In this document: positions 47,761 through 58,899 of the stretch, piece after piece | How positions within the stretch are numbered: the stretch's first letter is position 1 | Layout: every line of letters starts with the position of its first letter | Source: Phyllostachys edulis | Lineage: Eukaryota; Streptophyta; Magnoliopsida; Poales; Poaceae | DNA: 64,000 nt | Assembly: GCA_036346405.1 (NCBI GenBank) | Contig: CM070559.1 | Span: 39,221,889-39,285,888 of the forward strand | Direction: 5' to 3' | Notes under the pieces: generated by a model | The model's database searches: none | What the model was told of the DNA's origin: nothing | Seen by the model: the letters and a program-made list of their open reading frames with translations, nothing else | Made by a program: the position numbers and the translations under genes

Positions 47761-48136
47761 CATATGTCCAAGTTACAAACCTCTGTAGTCTATACGAGCT
47801 TTTGCCTAAACTCAGAATCTGAACTGTGTGACCGTAGAGCCCCTCATCGTATCACACGACACCCACCGTTGCCCTACCTTTATCTCGTCTTCTTGGAAGC
47901 GTCTGAGACTTTGCACACCGAATCCCACCCACCGGCGCGGCGCCGAACGCCAACCCAGCATATACGTCGAACTCAGCGTCTCAGCTCGGCTCAAACTCGC
48001 GAAGCTGAGTGAACTACCGCGCGAGGCGAAAGCAGAGCAGAGGAGGCGCGGCGTTTGAAGATACAGGGGAATCGGAGATATGCTCTGTGGACGAGGACAG
48101 GAGCAGCAAGAAGCGTAGCAGGGGCAGGGAGGGGCC
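47761..48136 (+). promoter_or_regulatory. Rboh proximal upstream region and 5' leader
   Basis: GC content rises sharply from about 47920. The leader just before the start codon is purine- and GC-rich. I see no confident TATA box within 100 bp of the GC rise, so the transcription start cannot be placed. An ATG at 48080-48082 opens a 12-codon upstream reading frame ending in TAG at 48116-48118, 18 bp before the main ATG. If included in the mRNA it could lower translation of Rboh. Confidence 0.45.
48080..48118 (+). other. Upstream ORF in the Rboh leader (12 codons)
   Basis: ATG at 48080 followed by 12 sense codons in total and TAG at 48116-48118. It lies in a different frame from the main CDS and wholly upstream of it. 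It is relevant only if transcription starts upstream of 48080. Confidence 0.4.
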
Positions 48137-51100
48137 ATGTGGACTCCGGTGCGGGGGTCGGGAAGCGGGCGGCGGAGCGGGCACCGGCGCATCTCGGACT
48201 ACCTCGCCGACGACCAGACCGAGGCGTCCGACAATGAGTCGTTCACCACGGCGTACAGCGAGGAGTTCTTTGGGTCGACGTCCGCCGCGGCGGGCGGTGC
48301 TGGCGGCGGCGGCGTCGGGGGAATGCTGCCGGCGTTTATTGCCGACCAGAGCGACCTTGTGGAGGTCATGCTGGAGCTCGACGAGGAGTCTATGGTGGTG
48401 CGCAGCGTGACTCCCACCGCCGCGGCTCTGTACGGTCCCACGGCGTTGGCCGGTGCCGGTGCCGGGGCTCACACGCCGGGAAGTGGGCGGAGCCTGAGCC
48501 GGTGCTCGTCGACATCGTCGCGGATACGCAAGAAGTTTGCGTGGCTGCGGTCGCCGTCGCCGTCGCCGAGGCCCCCGCCGGCGGTGCCCGATCAGCAGCA
48601 TCGGGAGGCGGCGATGGCCGCCCGCGAGCGGCGCCGCATCCAGGCGCGGTTGAACCGCTCTCGCTCCGGGGCGAGGCGCGCGCTCAAGGGCCTCCGGTTC
48701 ATCAGCCGCACGGCCGGCTCCGCCGAGGCCGGAGCCGAGCTCTGGAGCCGCGTCGAGGAGCGCTTCAACGCCCTCTCCCGCGACGGCCTCCTCGGCCGCG
48801 ACGACTTCGGCGACTGCATCGGTACGCGCGTGCCACACACATCACACACACTCTGCTAGTAATTCACCTGTCACAAGGTCGATTCGTCTCACGACACGAT
48901 CACGGCGGCATTGGCGCTGGTGTTCGTTGGTTCCAGGGATGGTGGACTCGAAGGAGTTCGCGGTGGGCATCTTCGACGCGCTGGCGCGGCGGCGGCGGCA
49001 GAGCGTGGAGCGGATCACCAAGGAGGAGCTCTACGACTTCTGGCTCCAAATCTCCGACCAGAGCTTCGACGCGCGCCTGCAAATCTTCTTCGACATGTAG
49101 CCACTTAACAATCCTTGATTCCTTTCCTTATTCTGGAAATCGTACTCTCCATTCCGCGCAGTTTTTACACGCGTTTTTTTGCTGCTTTCTTACGTTCTTG
49201 GCCAAAACAAATCTCAGGGTGGACACCAACGAGGACGGGAGGATCACGAGGGAGGAAGTGCAGGAGGTAAGTAGAGTTCTCTGAGATTTAACGAGTCTCG
49301 TCATTAGTGGTTTAACAACCGGAAAGTAACATGTTTGGAAGCTTGGATCCTGTACGTGGATGCCTAACAATTTTGTTACTGCCGTAATAATCACCGTCCA
49401 TAGCATGTTACTAGTTTCACCGTGCTGAATGCAATACAGGAATTACATTTAGGGTTACATTTACAGGTGCGGGTTAGAGTAATTGATTCTGGATTGATTT
49501 TTACAGCTGATCGTCCTGAGCGCGTCGGCAAACAAGCTGTCGAAGCTGAAGGAGCAGGCGGAGGAGTACGCGTTGCTCATCATGGAGGAGCTCGACCCGG
49601 AGGATCTCGGCTACATCGAGGTACGCATACGTACAGATACTTTTTTACCGTACGTATTGAGCCCGTACAAGTTTGACTCGACTCGTACGTACGGCATGTA
49701 CGTACGTGTGCACGTACAGCTGTGGCAGCTAGAGGCGCTGCTGCTCCAGCGCGACGCCTACATGAACTACAGCCGGCCGCTCAGCAGCAGCAGCGCGGCG
49801 CAGTGGAGCCAGAACATCGGCGGCGGCATCGGCAACAGCAATGGCGGACAGCAGCAGCCAGCTGCTGGTCGGAGCCGGCGGCTGTGGAGCCTGCGGCGCG
49901 CGGCGGCGAGGGCGCGGTTTGCGGCTGAGGAGAACTGGCGGCGCGCGTGGGTGCTGGCGCTGTGGTTCGTGGCCATGGCGGCGCTGTTCGCTTGGAAGTT
50001 CGTGCAGTACCGGCGGTCGGTGGCGTTCCGGGTGATGGGGTACTGCCTCCCGACGGCCAAGGGCGCCGCCGAGACGCTCAAGCTCAACATGGCGCTCGTC
50101 CTCCTCCCCGTCTGCCGCAACACGCTGACCTGGCTCCGCTCCTCCTGGGCCCGCTTCTTCGTCCCCTTCGACGACAGCATCACGTTCCACAAGGTAAATT
50201 TCCATACCCATGCAGATCGCGCTTACCGTGCACAGTACCGGCACTGCCCCCTGGGCCCCACCGGGGAATATCGGGTTTGACGTAGCACGTCGCCGGGAGG
50301 GTTAAGCTTTTGTTTACTGCCCAATCAGAGGGGAGGTTGGGTCGCTACCGGCGGTCGTTAGGCGGTCGCCGTCGGTGGCGAGGCGCCGGCATCCGTCGCG
50401 TTGCGGGGGAGGACGCGTCGCGCAATGATTGGAGCCTCTGCCGCGTGGGGCCGGGCGGTCTTAGATGTTGTGCGGCTTGCCCCATGTGGCCGGTGAGACT
50501 TTGGGGGCGTGTAGGCTGCAGAACCGGAGGTGTAGCGTACTTTGGCCTCCTCGCGGGCCCCGCGGAAGCGGTCCAATCAAAATGGCGGTTTTTCGCGTGG
50601 CCGGGGAGTGCGCCGGTACAGAAGATCCCTGTGCGAGTCCACCGAGTACTCGCGGTCGACTCATGGTCAAAACCCCGGTCCGATAAAAGTCGCCGAACCG
50701 ACAGGTTTCCGGTTGTCAGGTGGGCCTCGACAGCCTACTGGAGGGATACGTGTCTCACGTTGCTACCTGGGTCCCACATGCAGCCTCAGCGTGGCCCGGT
50801 CTGCAAGGTTTAGGTAAACACTGGGTTACAGCTGACTCATCACGTAAGTGCGAATAAACAGATGTTTAATTCAACATTAACACGTGCGTGAAGTTTTAAT
50901 TTGGATAAATTTGTATAAATTTGCTTGGGATGACGAGTACTAAAATGATTTATGTACCATTTTGGATGGGGTTAGCCAAAAGAGACAAGCATTTGTCACC
51001 TGCCAATGTCTCGATTGCGTTCATAATGCAAAACATGGGCAACTAGAAGCATATTGTTTAGGGAGCCTTGTCGTGGTTTGGTGGTTGGTCATCACTCATC

Positions 51101-54100
51101 ACGGCAGAGACGGCGACCCTTCCTCCATGGCCATATTTCCAAAGTATAGCGCTAATCAACAAATCAAATAATGGATTAAAAAGAAAATCCAATAGTGAAT
51201 ATAACACATCGAATCTAACCAGTTTTGACATGCACTAATTACGATGTTTTTTTTTTCTGTTTACAGATTATAGCGATGGCGATTGCACTGGGCATCTGCC
51301 TGCACGCCGGGAACCACTTGGCGTGCGACTTCCCCCGCCTGATCGCGTCCGGCCCGCGAGAGTACCGGCTCGTGTCCAACTTCTTCGGGCCGGAGAAGCC
51401 GACCTACAGGCACCTGCTCTCCGGCGTGGTGGGCGTCACCGGGATCGTGATGGTGACCCTGATGGCCGTCTCCTTCACCCTCGCGACGCGCCCGCTCCGG
51501 AGGAGCGAGAAGGGCGCGAACGCGGCGGCGTCGTCCCGGCTCCCGTTCCCGCTGAGCCACCTCGCCGGGTTCAACGCCTTCTGGTACTCGCACCACCTGC
51601 TCATCGTCGTCTACCTCCTCCTGCTGGTGCACGGCTGGTTCATGTTCCTCGTCGACAAGTGGTACCAGAGGACGGTAAGCTCACCTCTCTTCTTCACTGC
51701 ATTCTTTGCCATTTCAGTTAGTTAATTAACGGTGTGGTTAGTTTATCTCTTGGATATTTTACTGTTACGGCCTCATGCTTTTCGGTAATTGCCGCGTGTA
51801 CCTTTCGTGAGGCTGACACTTTTCTGCTTTGGTCCTTTTAAAGCTTGCAATTGCACGTGAGCTCGTCCTTGTAGAGGTGCTCTAGATCGTCGCTGCTTTT
51901 GTTTTTGCGTCATTAGGGTCGTCTTCTCGGCTGTTAAGCTGATGGGCACCGGGCACCAAGGAAAAAGAAAGAAAATGTAGTTGGAACTACGGAGATTACT
52001 CCTTAATTTCAAGAAGAATTACTCCTTAGTTTGGAAATTTCGATAAACGCCACTGCTAAGTGACCGTATCAGAGAAATGCCACCGGTCATTTCGAAATTC
52101 GAAAGATGCCACTGGAAAGCTTGGAACATCCTACAAATACCACTAGTATATGTATTTTGTCAGTATTGGACCAAATTGCTCCTATCTTCTCCCTCCTCAC
52201 TCCTCACACCTGTATTCTTTATCAAATTTTCCCCATACAAGATCCGAACAAGGGCACTCGCTCCTTAGCGATCACAAGTCTGTGCAATTTCATCTTTGCC
52301 GCCCTCTCCTCCACACTCTCCTCCCAATCCGCCTCCTCCAAGTTCCACAAGACCTCCTCGTCGGCCTCGTCTTCCTCCTCCGCCTCTGTCTTCGGCCCCT
52401 TCTAGTGTCGTGGCGACCTCTTCGGCTCCTACTGCGTCGCCTACATCTCCTGCGCCATGTCCTCCTGGTCCGATGTCTGCGGCCGCCGTGATAGCCTCCC
52501 CCGCCGTAGCCCTCCTCGCCGCACTTGTAGCACCCATGGTCGCCTCTGCGCCTTGCGTAGCCACCTCATGCCGCCTCCAGTGGCGCGCCGCCAGTAGCTA
52601 CCAGTCGCTCCTTGCCGTAACCACCTCCGCCGTCGTGAGCCATTGCCACCGCCAGAGGCCGGAGGAAGGCGAAGAGAAGTCCGCCAATCCGGAGGAGACG
52701 AGGCAGATCCGAGCAAGCAGACCTCGGCTTGAGCTCAAGGCAGATCGACGGCGTAGCATGAAGGATGAGCTCCCGTCGGTCGAGAGGAGGCGACGAGACG
52801 ATTGGTGTCGTGGCGGTGAAGACGAAGTCTGATTGGCGGCGGCCATACTGAAGTCGGCCGAGTCGGGCGGCACTGAAAGGAGAGGTCCATCACCAGATCG
52901 ATCAAGGAGACAAAGGCGATCTTGTGGCGAGCCGATCGCTGATCGATCGAGGAGACGAGGTCGATCTTGTGAGTGAGCTCGATCGCGGATCCGGAGTGGA
53001 TCGGCGAGGAACAATCTGACGGAGGGCGATGGTGACATGGGAATGTGAAGAAGACGGGGCAATAACGTCAATATTTATGAAATATGTAGATTGGTGGTAT
53101 TTTTACGAGAAAAAGAGCTTTCCAGTGGTATCTTTCGAATTTCAAAATGAGTGATAACATTTCTCTAACTTGAACACTCTGCAATGACATGTATCAAATT
53201 TTCCCTAGTTTAAATTACTGCTTAGTTTCAGGGAGTAATTCCCTCGCAAAAAAAAAACAAACTAAGGAGTAATTGAATGGTCCTCGGCCTCAATCTGCCA
53301 CTAGTATCAAACTATCAATTCGTCCATAGTCCGTTGAGCCGCCGGACTACAAGCCTGCAACAGATCTAATCGATGCGTAGTCTGACGTCGGCTCCACCAT
53401 TGATGGCCGAACTTTGAGGTTACACGAATTCTTACTGATTGTATGCAGAGTTGCAGACTAATTGTAGGCACTGGTTCATACGACATCACGCATTTACCGT
53501 TAGCTGTTGCCTTGCCTGCCTTAGTGATGTAGTTGATGCGCAGGCTACACGTACGTAGTGGATACCGTCCTACCCGCTTGCGGCGGCCATTCTCTATCCT
53601 AGGAGCCCGCCGACGGCCTGCGCCGCTGCACGCCATGGTTGATCTCTCGCAGAGCTTATGTTTGGAGCAGACGACGCAGGTCCTATTGGATAGTGGGGGT
53701 CAAGAAAACACCCCGGTTTAACCTTTTTATCATAAAGAAGAAAAAACTGTACAAGATCTTGTTTGGGAGCTTAGCTTCCTTGGAGGTTAGAAGCTGGCTT
53801 CTATAAACTGCCTGCGTAGCCCAAGAAACCGCGCCATTGTTTGGGGGAGCTTAAGCTTCCGATGGCTTCAAATTGGACCCCAAGCTCCCCAAACAAGACC
53901 TGAGTGAACTGGAGCTGTAGTTCAACTATTTTTTTTATAAAGATAGGCAGATGTGGTGTCCCTTATATTAATAAAAAAAGGAGTGCGGCACAGGACCGCA
54001 GAAGTAACAGGTTTGTACGGTTTTAGTTAGTACAACTCGACACTGTGTGGCTATGACCATGTGGTGAAATGTGTCCATACATATGAAAGACACGGTATGT

Positions 54101-57100
54101 GCTGTCACTGACAAGTGAGCCCCCCCTGCATCGCATTGCACCTGTCGGTGGGGCCTGGTATGGTCTAGGGCTGTTCATACACACAGCATCACTCGTGCCC
54201 GTGACATGTGGTGCAGAGTACGATCATGTCGAACCCTGCCCGCTGCACACCGGGATGTTGACATTGGCGCACACAATGTTGGGTTGGTGATGTGTTTTCG
54301 TCAAGAACTGGAAGCATATCTGCCTAGCATTAACGCCCTGGTCAATTAATAATCGAGCACGTTCGCATCAGGCATGGATGGTTAGTAAATGCAGAGGCTT
54401 TAATGGTGTAGGGCACAACCAGAAAACTAGTAGCCTTGTCCTGTGCCGGTGCGCTGATGATGAAATGAAATGGATCGGAAATTCAGGATCGACCGTATGT
54501 GTGCTCCACCACAGCAGCTAATCAGAGCGTTGTGATGTGCATGTCTACTTATCTAGTGTCATTTCAGATGGCTACACATCGCCGGAAATTAATGGATCGA
54601 CCCGTTCATTCACACACCCCTGGGGCCCTAATCCGTTGTGATATTAAATTAAAGTATCATGCGGATATCAGGGAAATCAACATCACTATCAAAAAGTAAC
54701 GAGGTAATGTGAGAGAAATCGGAGTAATCGAAGATCGTAAGTTTACTGGATCCATAGGAGTTCTAGAGCAGAAAAGAAGTTTTGAGACCATTATTGAAGT
54801 CTACACAGAATTAGGATGCAGCTATAGTGATAAGGAATTCTGTTAATGGACTTAATTTGTAGGTGGATCCGGTAGTGGTTGCAGATATACATGCTTCTAA
54901 ATTACAGGTCAAATGAATTATTCTAGTACCTTCTACAAATTGTACTCCTAATTGGTGCACATGAACAATGCCCAGAGCATTTAGCTTCATCTACCATGGT
55001 TATAATGGTCCATCACACCCACAAATCCTCATGCAAAGCCATGAACTTTGCCTTGGACTTCTCTAGTCTTTGTTTCTGCTCCCTTTTGGAGTGCCACATT
55101 TGTCAAAGCCCAGATGTTTTTTTGTCTTGATTCCAATCACATGGCCAAACAGTACATTTTGATTTCCGTATCAATCACAAATAGTATGCCATATGAATGC
55201 GATCCACTACATTATTCAACGACATGTAGACTTGATAGTTGATGCCCTTGGACTAGGTAGTTTCATTCACATTTGCCACGGATTCAACACTTGCACACGC
55301 GGTTTAAAATCCTGCTACTGCCGGGTTTCTCAACGCTGAATAATTCGGTTTGATTTTTCTGCTCAGTTGCTTTCTGAATGTTCATGCTGTATGAGCTTTG
55401 TCCCTTGCCACATGTTGGCTGCACAATGTCCAATCATTGTTGTGGCCTTAGCTGTCAAGGGGTCACGGATATGGCATCTAGGAATCAGTTCTATCAAAAG
55501 AGCCAATCAGCTACTGAAATGAAATGCACAAGAATACAACTGCCATTCTTTTGCCCCATCGTATAACAATCAACGTTCCAATGCGAACACAGCGAATTGG
55601 CCTATCTCATTTGAAATAATGTATGCGAAAACAGCAACGCCAATATGCCATAATCTGAACGAAAATACACTGTCAATGTTAAGACTTAAAGAGTTCAGTA
55701 TGACTTGCACACTTCGATCATTTGCAGCCTCACTTGTTTCAGTACGCAATTCAAACAATCTTCACTTCATCAAGTAACCTGGTGCTAACAGTGTGATCTC
55801 GTTGGTGATCTTCAGACATGGATGTACATTGCTGTGCCGTTGGTGCTTTACGTCGGCGAACGGACGTTACGGGCCTTCCGGTCGAAGGCTTACGCGGTTA
55901 AAATCCTGAAGGTAACTGAACATCCAAAAGCTCGTTTATTATCTGGATTCTGAATGCCAAGCATCAATCAGCACTCTTGCTAAAAAAAACTGGTCACCAT
56001 AGCATCATCGGTTGGTCAAAAAGACAAACAGAAAGAGTATGATTTGCAATCAAGAACATGCGCTGATTAGGTTTGGTGATCCGTTTGTATCTTGCAAATT
56101 GTTGAAGGCATCATTGTAGTTTGGAAAATGGAAGGATTCAGAATAATACGAAGGATATTGGCATGTGGATGGTAAGATAAGGTTATAGGGGTAGGTCATC
56201 TTGGCACCAGGATATTGAGCATATATGCCTAACTGAGCATTTGTCTCCTTTTGGAATTGCCTATCATTGTTTAATCATTTCTCCAAACAAAAAATTTCAC
56301 CATTTTCAGGATGAAACTAAATGAGGCAATATGCACAAAGAATGGCATTCATTATCATTTTGTTTACTAGTATGAAGTAATGAAAGTAGGCGAAAGCATG
56401 CTCATTTTCTCACTGAATTTGATACACTCAGGTGTGCCTTCTACCGGGTAATGTGTTGACCATTACAATGTCAAAACCGTTCAGATACAGAAGTGGACAG
56501 TATATTTTCCTTCAGTGTCCAACGATTTCTCCGTTTGAATGGTTTGTCTGCCCTACCATCTACTCATTCAGTCAACCTTGCTCTTAGTTTCTACTTTCTT
56601 GTACAGTAAACACTGGCATTTATGCTGTGTTTTACCCCTTTGCTTCAGGCACCCTTTCTCCATCACTTCAGCTCCTGGAGATGACTGCATCAGTGTTCAT
56701 ATCCAGACCAGGGGGGACTGGACACAAGAGCTCAAGCGCATTTTCGTCGAGAACTACTTCTCGCCACGCGTGCCCAGAAGGGCTTCATTTGGAGAGCTTG
56801 GCATGGCAGAACAGAAGAGGTCACTGAAAATCTCCTTGGCATGCCGCCTCCTCTGTTGTTCGTTCTTTGCCTGCCTGATGGATATGAAACCGAATGCCTT
56901 GTCTCTGCTGCAGTCCGCCAAGGTTGCTTGTCGACGGCCCTTACGGAGCTCCAGCGCAGGATTTCAGGAACTACGACGTTCTGCTTCTCGTCGGCCTCGG
57001 AATCGGCGCGACGCCTTTCATAAGCATTTTAAGAGATCTACTGAACAACATTAAGCTGGCTGATGAGCTGATGGTACGGTTTCTTTCATCTATAGCTGAT

Positions 57101-58069
57101 CCCATTTTCAGCTTTCTGAAGAGACCCTGCCTTACTGTGGCTCTGGTTTGAATCTTTTAGGACCTGGCAATGGAGACCAGCAGGTCTGAGGACAGCGCCA
57201 ACAGCTTCAGCGTGTCGACGGCGAGCGGCAACAAGAGGAGAGCGTACCGGACGAGCCGCGCGCACTTCTACTGGGTTACAAGGGAGGCAGGATCATTCGA
57301 ATGGTTCAAGGGGGTGATGAATGAGGTTGCTGAAATGGACAAGAAGGTGATGTCTCTGCTCCCTGTGTACTGCTGCTGCTGCTCTTCTTGCAACGTTGAT
57401 GTGCTGATGATGCATGATATTGTTCTCATGGTTGCAACCAGGGTGTGATCGAGCTGCACAACTATCTGACTAGTGTGTATGAGGAGCGTGATGCAAGGAC
57501 GACTCTGCTGTCAATGGTGCAAGCCCTGAACCATGCCAAGCATGGTGTAGACATAGTATCAGGCACCGGGGTAAACACTTCTCTTAATATGATAAATTCA
57601 TAGTGAGCAAACAAATTTAATTTTGCATACTGAAGTCTTATTGTCACAATCGAACAAGAATCAGAGCTAACTGTTCAAGGGATGAACATGGAAAATCAGT
57701 TGAAGAAGTTGATTGCAAATTGAACATGCGTTTTGTACTTTTGACAGGTCAGGACACATTTTGCAAGGCCTAACTGGAAGGAAGTCTTCACAAGAATCGC
57801 TTCCAAGCACCCCAATTCTACAGTTGGTAATATTTTCCTCCAGTTTGTTGATATTTTTCCTCAAGTGATGAAAACTAGTGGGCATTTAAAAACCCATTGT
57901 TGAGCATTTATCCATTTATCTCATTTTGATCACTAGAGTTTTTTTTTTAATGCATGCAGGGGTCTTTTACTGCGGGAAACCCACGCTAGCCAAAGAATTG
58001 AAGAAACTATCACTTGACATGAGCCACAAAACTGCGACTCGCTTCCATTTCCACAAGGAGTACTTCTGA
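48137..58069 (+). CDS. RBOH: Respiratory burst oxidase homologue (Rboh NADPH oxidase), 14 coding exons
   Basis: A plasma-membrane NADPH oxidase that passes electrons from cytosolic NADPH through FAD and two haems to apoplastic oxygen, making superoxide. Coding exons: 48137-48821, 48937-49096, 49218-49266, 49507-49620, 49720-50193, 51267-51674, 55816-55911, 56432-56541, 56649-56819, 56914-57073, 57161-57346, 57442-57570, 57748-57826, 57960-58069. All introns are GT-AG, and phases sum to 2,931 nt (976 residues), normal for Rboh. Motifs: N-terminal DLVEVMLELDEE (residues about 75-86); NADPH_Ox region ending GMVDSKEF; EF-hand VDTNEDGRITREEV (283-296); degenerate second EF-hand LDPEDLGYIEL; transmembrane helices from about residue 420; haem histidines in LHAGNHLACDFP (H507, H511) and WYSHHLL/VHG (H603, H604, H616); FAD motif HPFSITSAPGDD; NADPH motifs LLVDGPYGAP and GLGIGATPFIS; C-terminal VFYCGKP and FHFHKEYF. 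The DLVEVMLELD start recalls the RbohE class (inference). No lesion seen; the 4.1-kb intron 6 contains transposons. Confidence 0.95.
50194..51266 (+). other. Rboh intron 5, with a GC-rich stretch
   Basis: A 1,073-bp intron bounded by gtaaat and ttacag. The part 50260-50820 is unusually GC-rich for an intron and has open frames in several phases without recognised domains, possibly a repeat or captured sequence. The remainder is AT-rich and has a polypyrimidine tract just before the acceptor. Confidence 0.5.
52033..53203. mobile_element. Mutator-like TIR element in Rboh intron 6
   Basis: Ends read GGAAATTTCGATAAACG (left) and, reverse-complemented, GAAAATTTGATACATG (right). The arms share longer matches such as GAAATTCGAAAGATnCCACTG and GGAAAGCT. 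Flanks ccttagttt (52024-52032) and ccctagttt (53204-53212) form a 9-bp target duplication with one mismatch, as for Mutator-like elements. The 1,171-bp element has a GC-rich core (52290-53030) with a Pro/Ser/Ala-rich frame (52296-52832) that matches nothing I know. There is no transposase. It lies between Rboh exons 6 and 7. Confidence 0.75.
53755..53905. mobile_element. Small MITE-like element in Rboh intron 6
   Basis: About 150 bp with terminal inverted repeats ATCTTGTTTGGGAGCTT (left) and GTCTTGTTTGGGGAGCTTGG (right, reverse-complemented), and internal repeats of AAGCTTCC. I could not fix a target duplication. Confidence 0.6.
53906..55815 (+). other. Remainder of Rboh intron 6
   Basis: AT-rich intronic sequence without a recognised frame. 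The ORFs at 54099-54290 and 55048-55242 lack domains. It ends at the acceptor gtgatcttcag before exon 7 (55816). Confidence 0.6.
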
Positions 58070-58899
58070 TGGAATACAGAACACTCCTGATAGCCATAGT
58101 AATAGATATCGATAAAAGAATCTAAAAAAATTGCATAGAAGCAAACTGACCCTCTTCACCATTTGTAAATGTACATAGTATAAGGCAGAGGGTAGTTAGA
58201 AGCATTTTTATTGACAAAATGGGAGAGCAAAATCTTCTGCGTTCTCAGCCATTGGTTACCATAGATATACATGTATAGCTTATGGCTACTCATCAAAATA
58301 TCAAATGCTAAGCATACAAGAGACATGAATGCACATCAACCAATTCAATGGACAATGGTCATGTTTACCTGCCTAGTCACTAATAGTGGCATTGTGCAGT
58401 AATCCTATATGGATCTTCACCTGTGCCTTGACTAATCCTTACAAAAAAGGTGATTCATATAACGTGATGGCATGATCCCCTGTGCAAGCATACCACTCTG
58501 TATTTGTTAAAACAACTAGCATGCTGGTAAGAGCATACCATCAGTAACAGAGCTGCTAAGAGCAAGATTTTGTACTTCGAAGGCACTTCATATAAACGCT
58601 GTTTACCATATCAAACTAGAACAAGAAGAATTGCTTTTGATGAATTAAGAATCAAATAAAGTTTGCCACAATTAATAATGTACAGCACATACACATATAT
58701 ATTTAAATCTAGAAAAGACCAAAAAAAATCAAGTGTTCGCTAGCCCTAATCCAAGGTCAGCTGGAGAGCAACACTTCAGTCTTCAGATAGTACTTACACC
58801 TATGTGATCCCCAGACGCCAGTCTGTCAAGGTCAACAAGCTTAATCCATCGCAGAGAACAGCAATCTAAGTTTCTTCCCCATAGAAAGGAGACTACAGT
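58070..58899. other. Rboh 3' flank; no further gene seen
   Basis: AT-rich sequence following the Rboh stop codon. The 3' UTR probably ends within the first few hundred bases (candidate signals such as aataga at 58101 and the GTAAATGTACATAG region at about 58165), but no canonical AATAAA is clear. The CDKC-like exons begin at 58900 on the other strand. Confidence 0.4.

Noticed and set aside
48014..48838. 274-codon minus-strand ORF over Rboh exon 1
   Set aside because: It is a shadow of the GC-rich exon 1 coding strand. The plus frame has the conserved Rboh N-terminus and consistent splicing.
49729..50244. 171-codon minus-strand ORF over Rboh exon 5
   Set aside because: It is the antisense shadow of the exon encoding the first transmembrane region of Rboh.
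52296..52832. 178-codon plus-strand ORF in Rboh intron 6
   Set aside because: It lies within a Mutator-like element, is Pro/Ser/Ala-rich and has no recognisable domain or splice structure linking it to Rboh.
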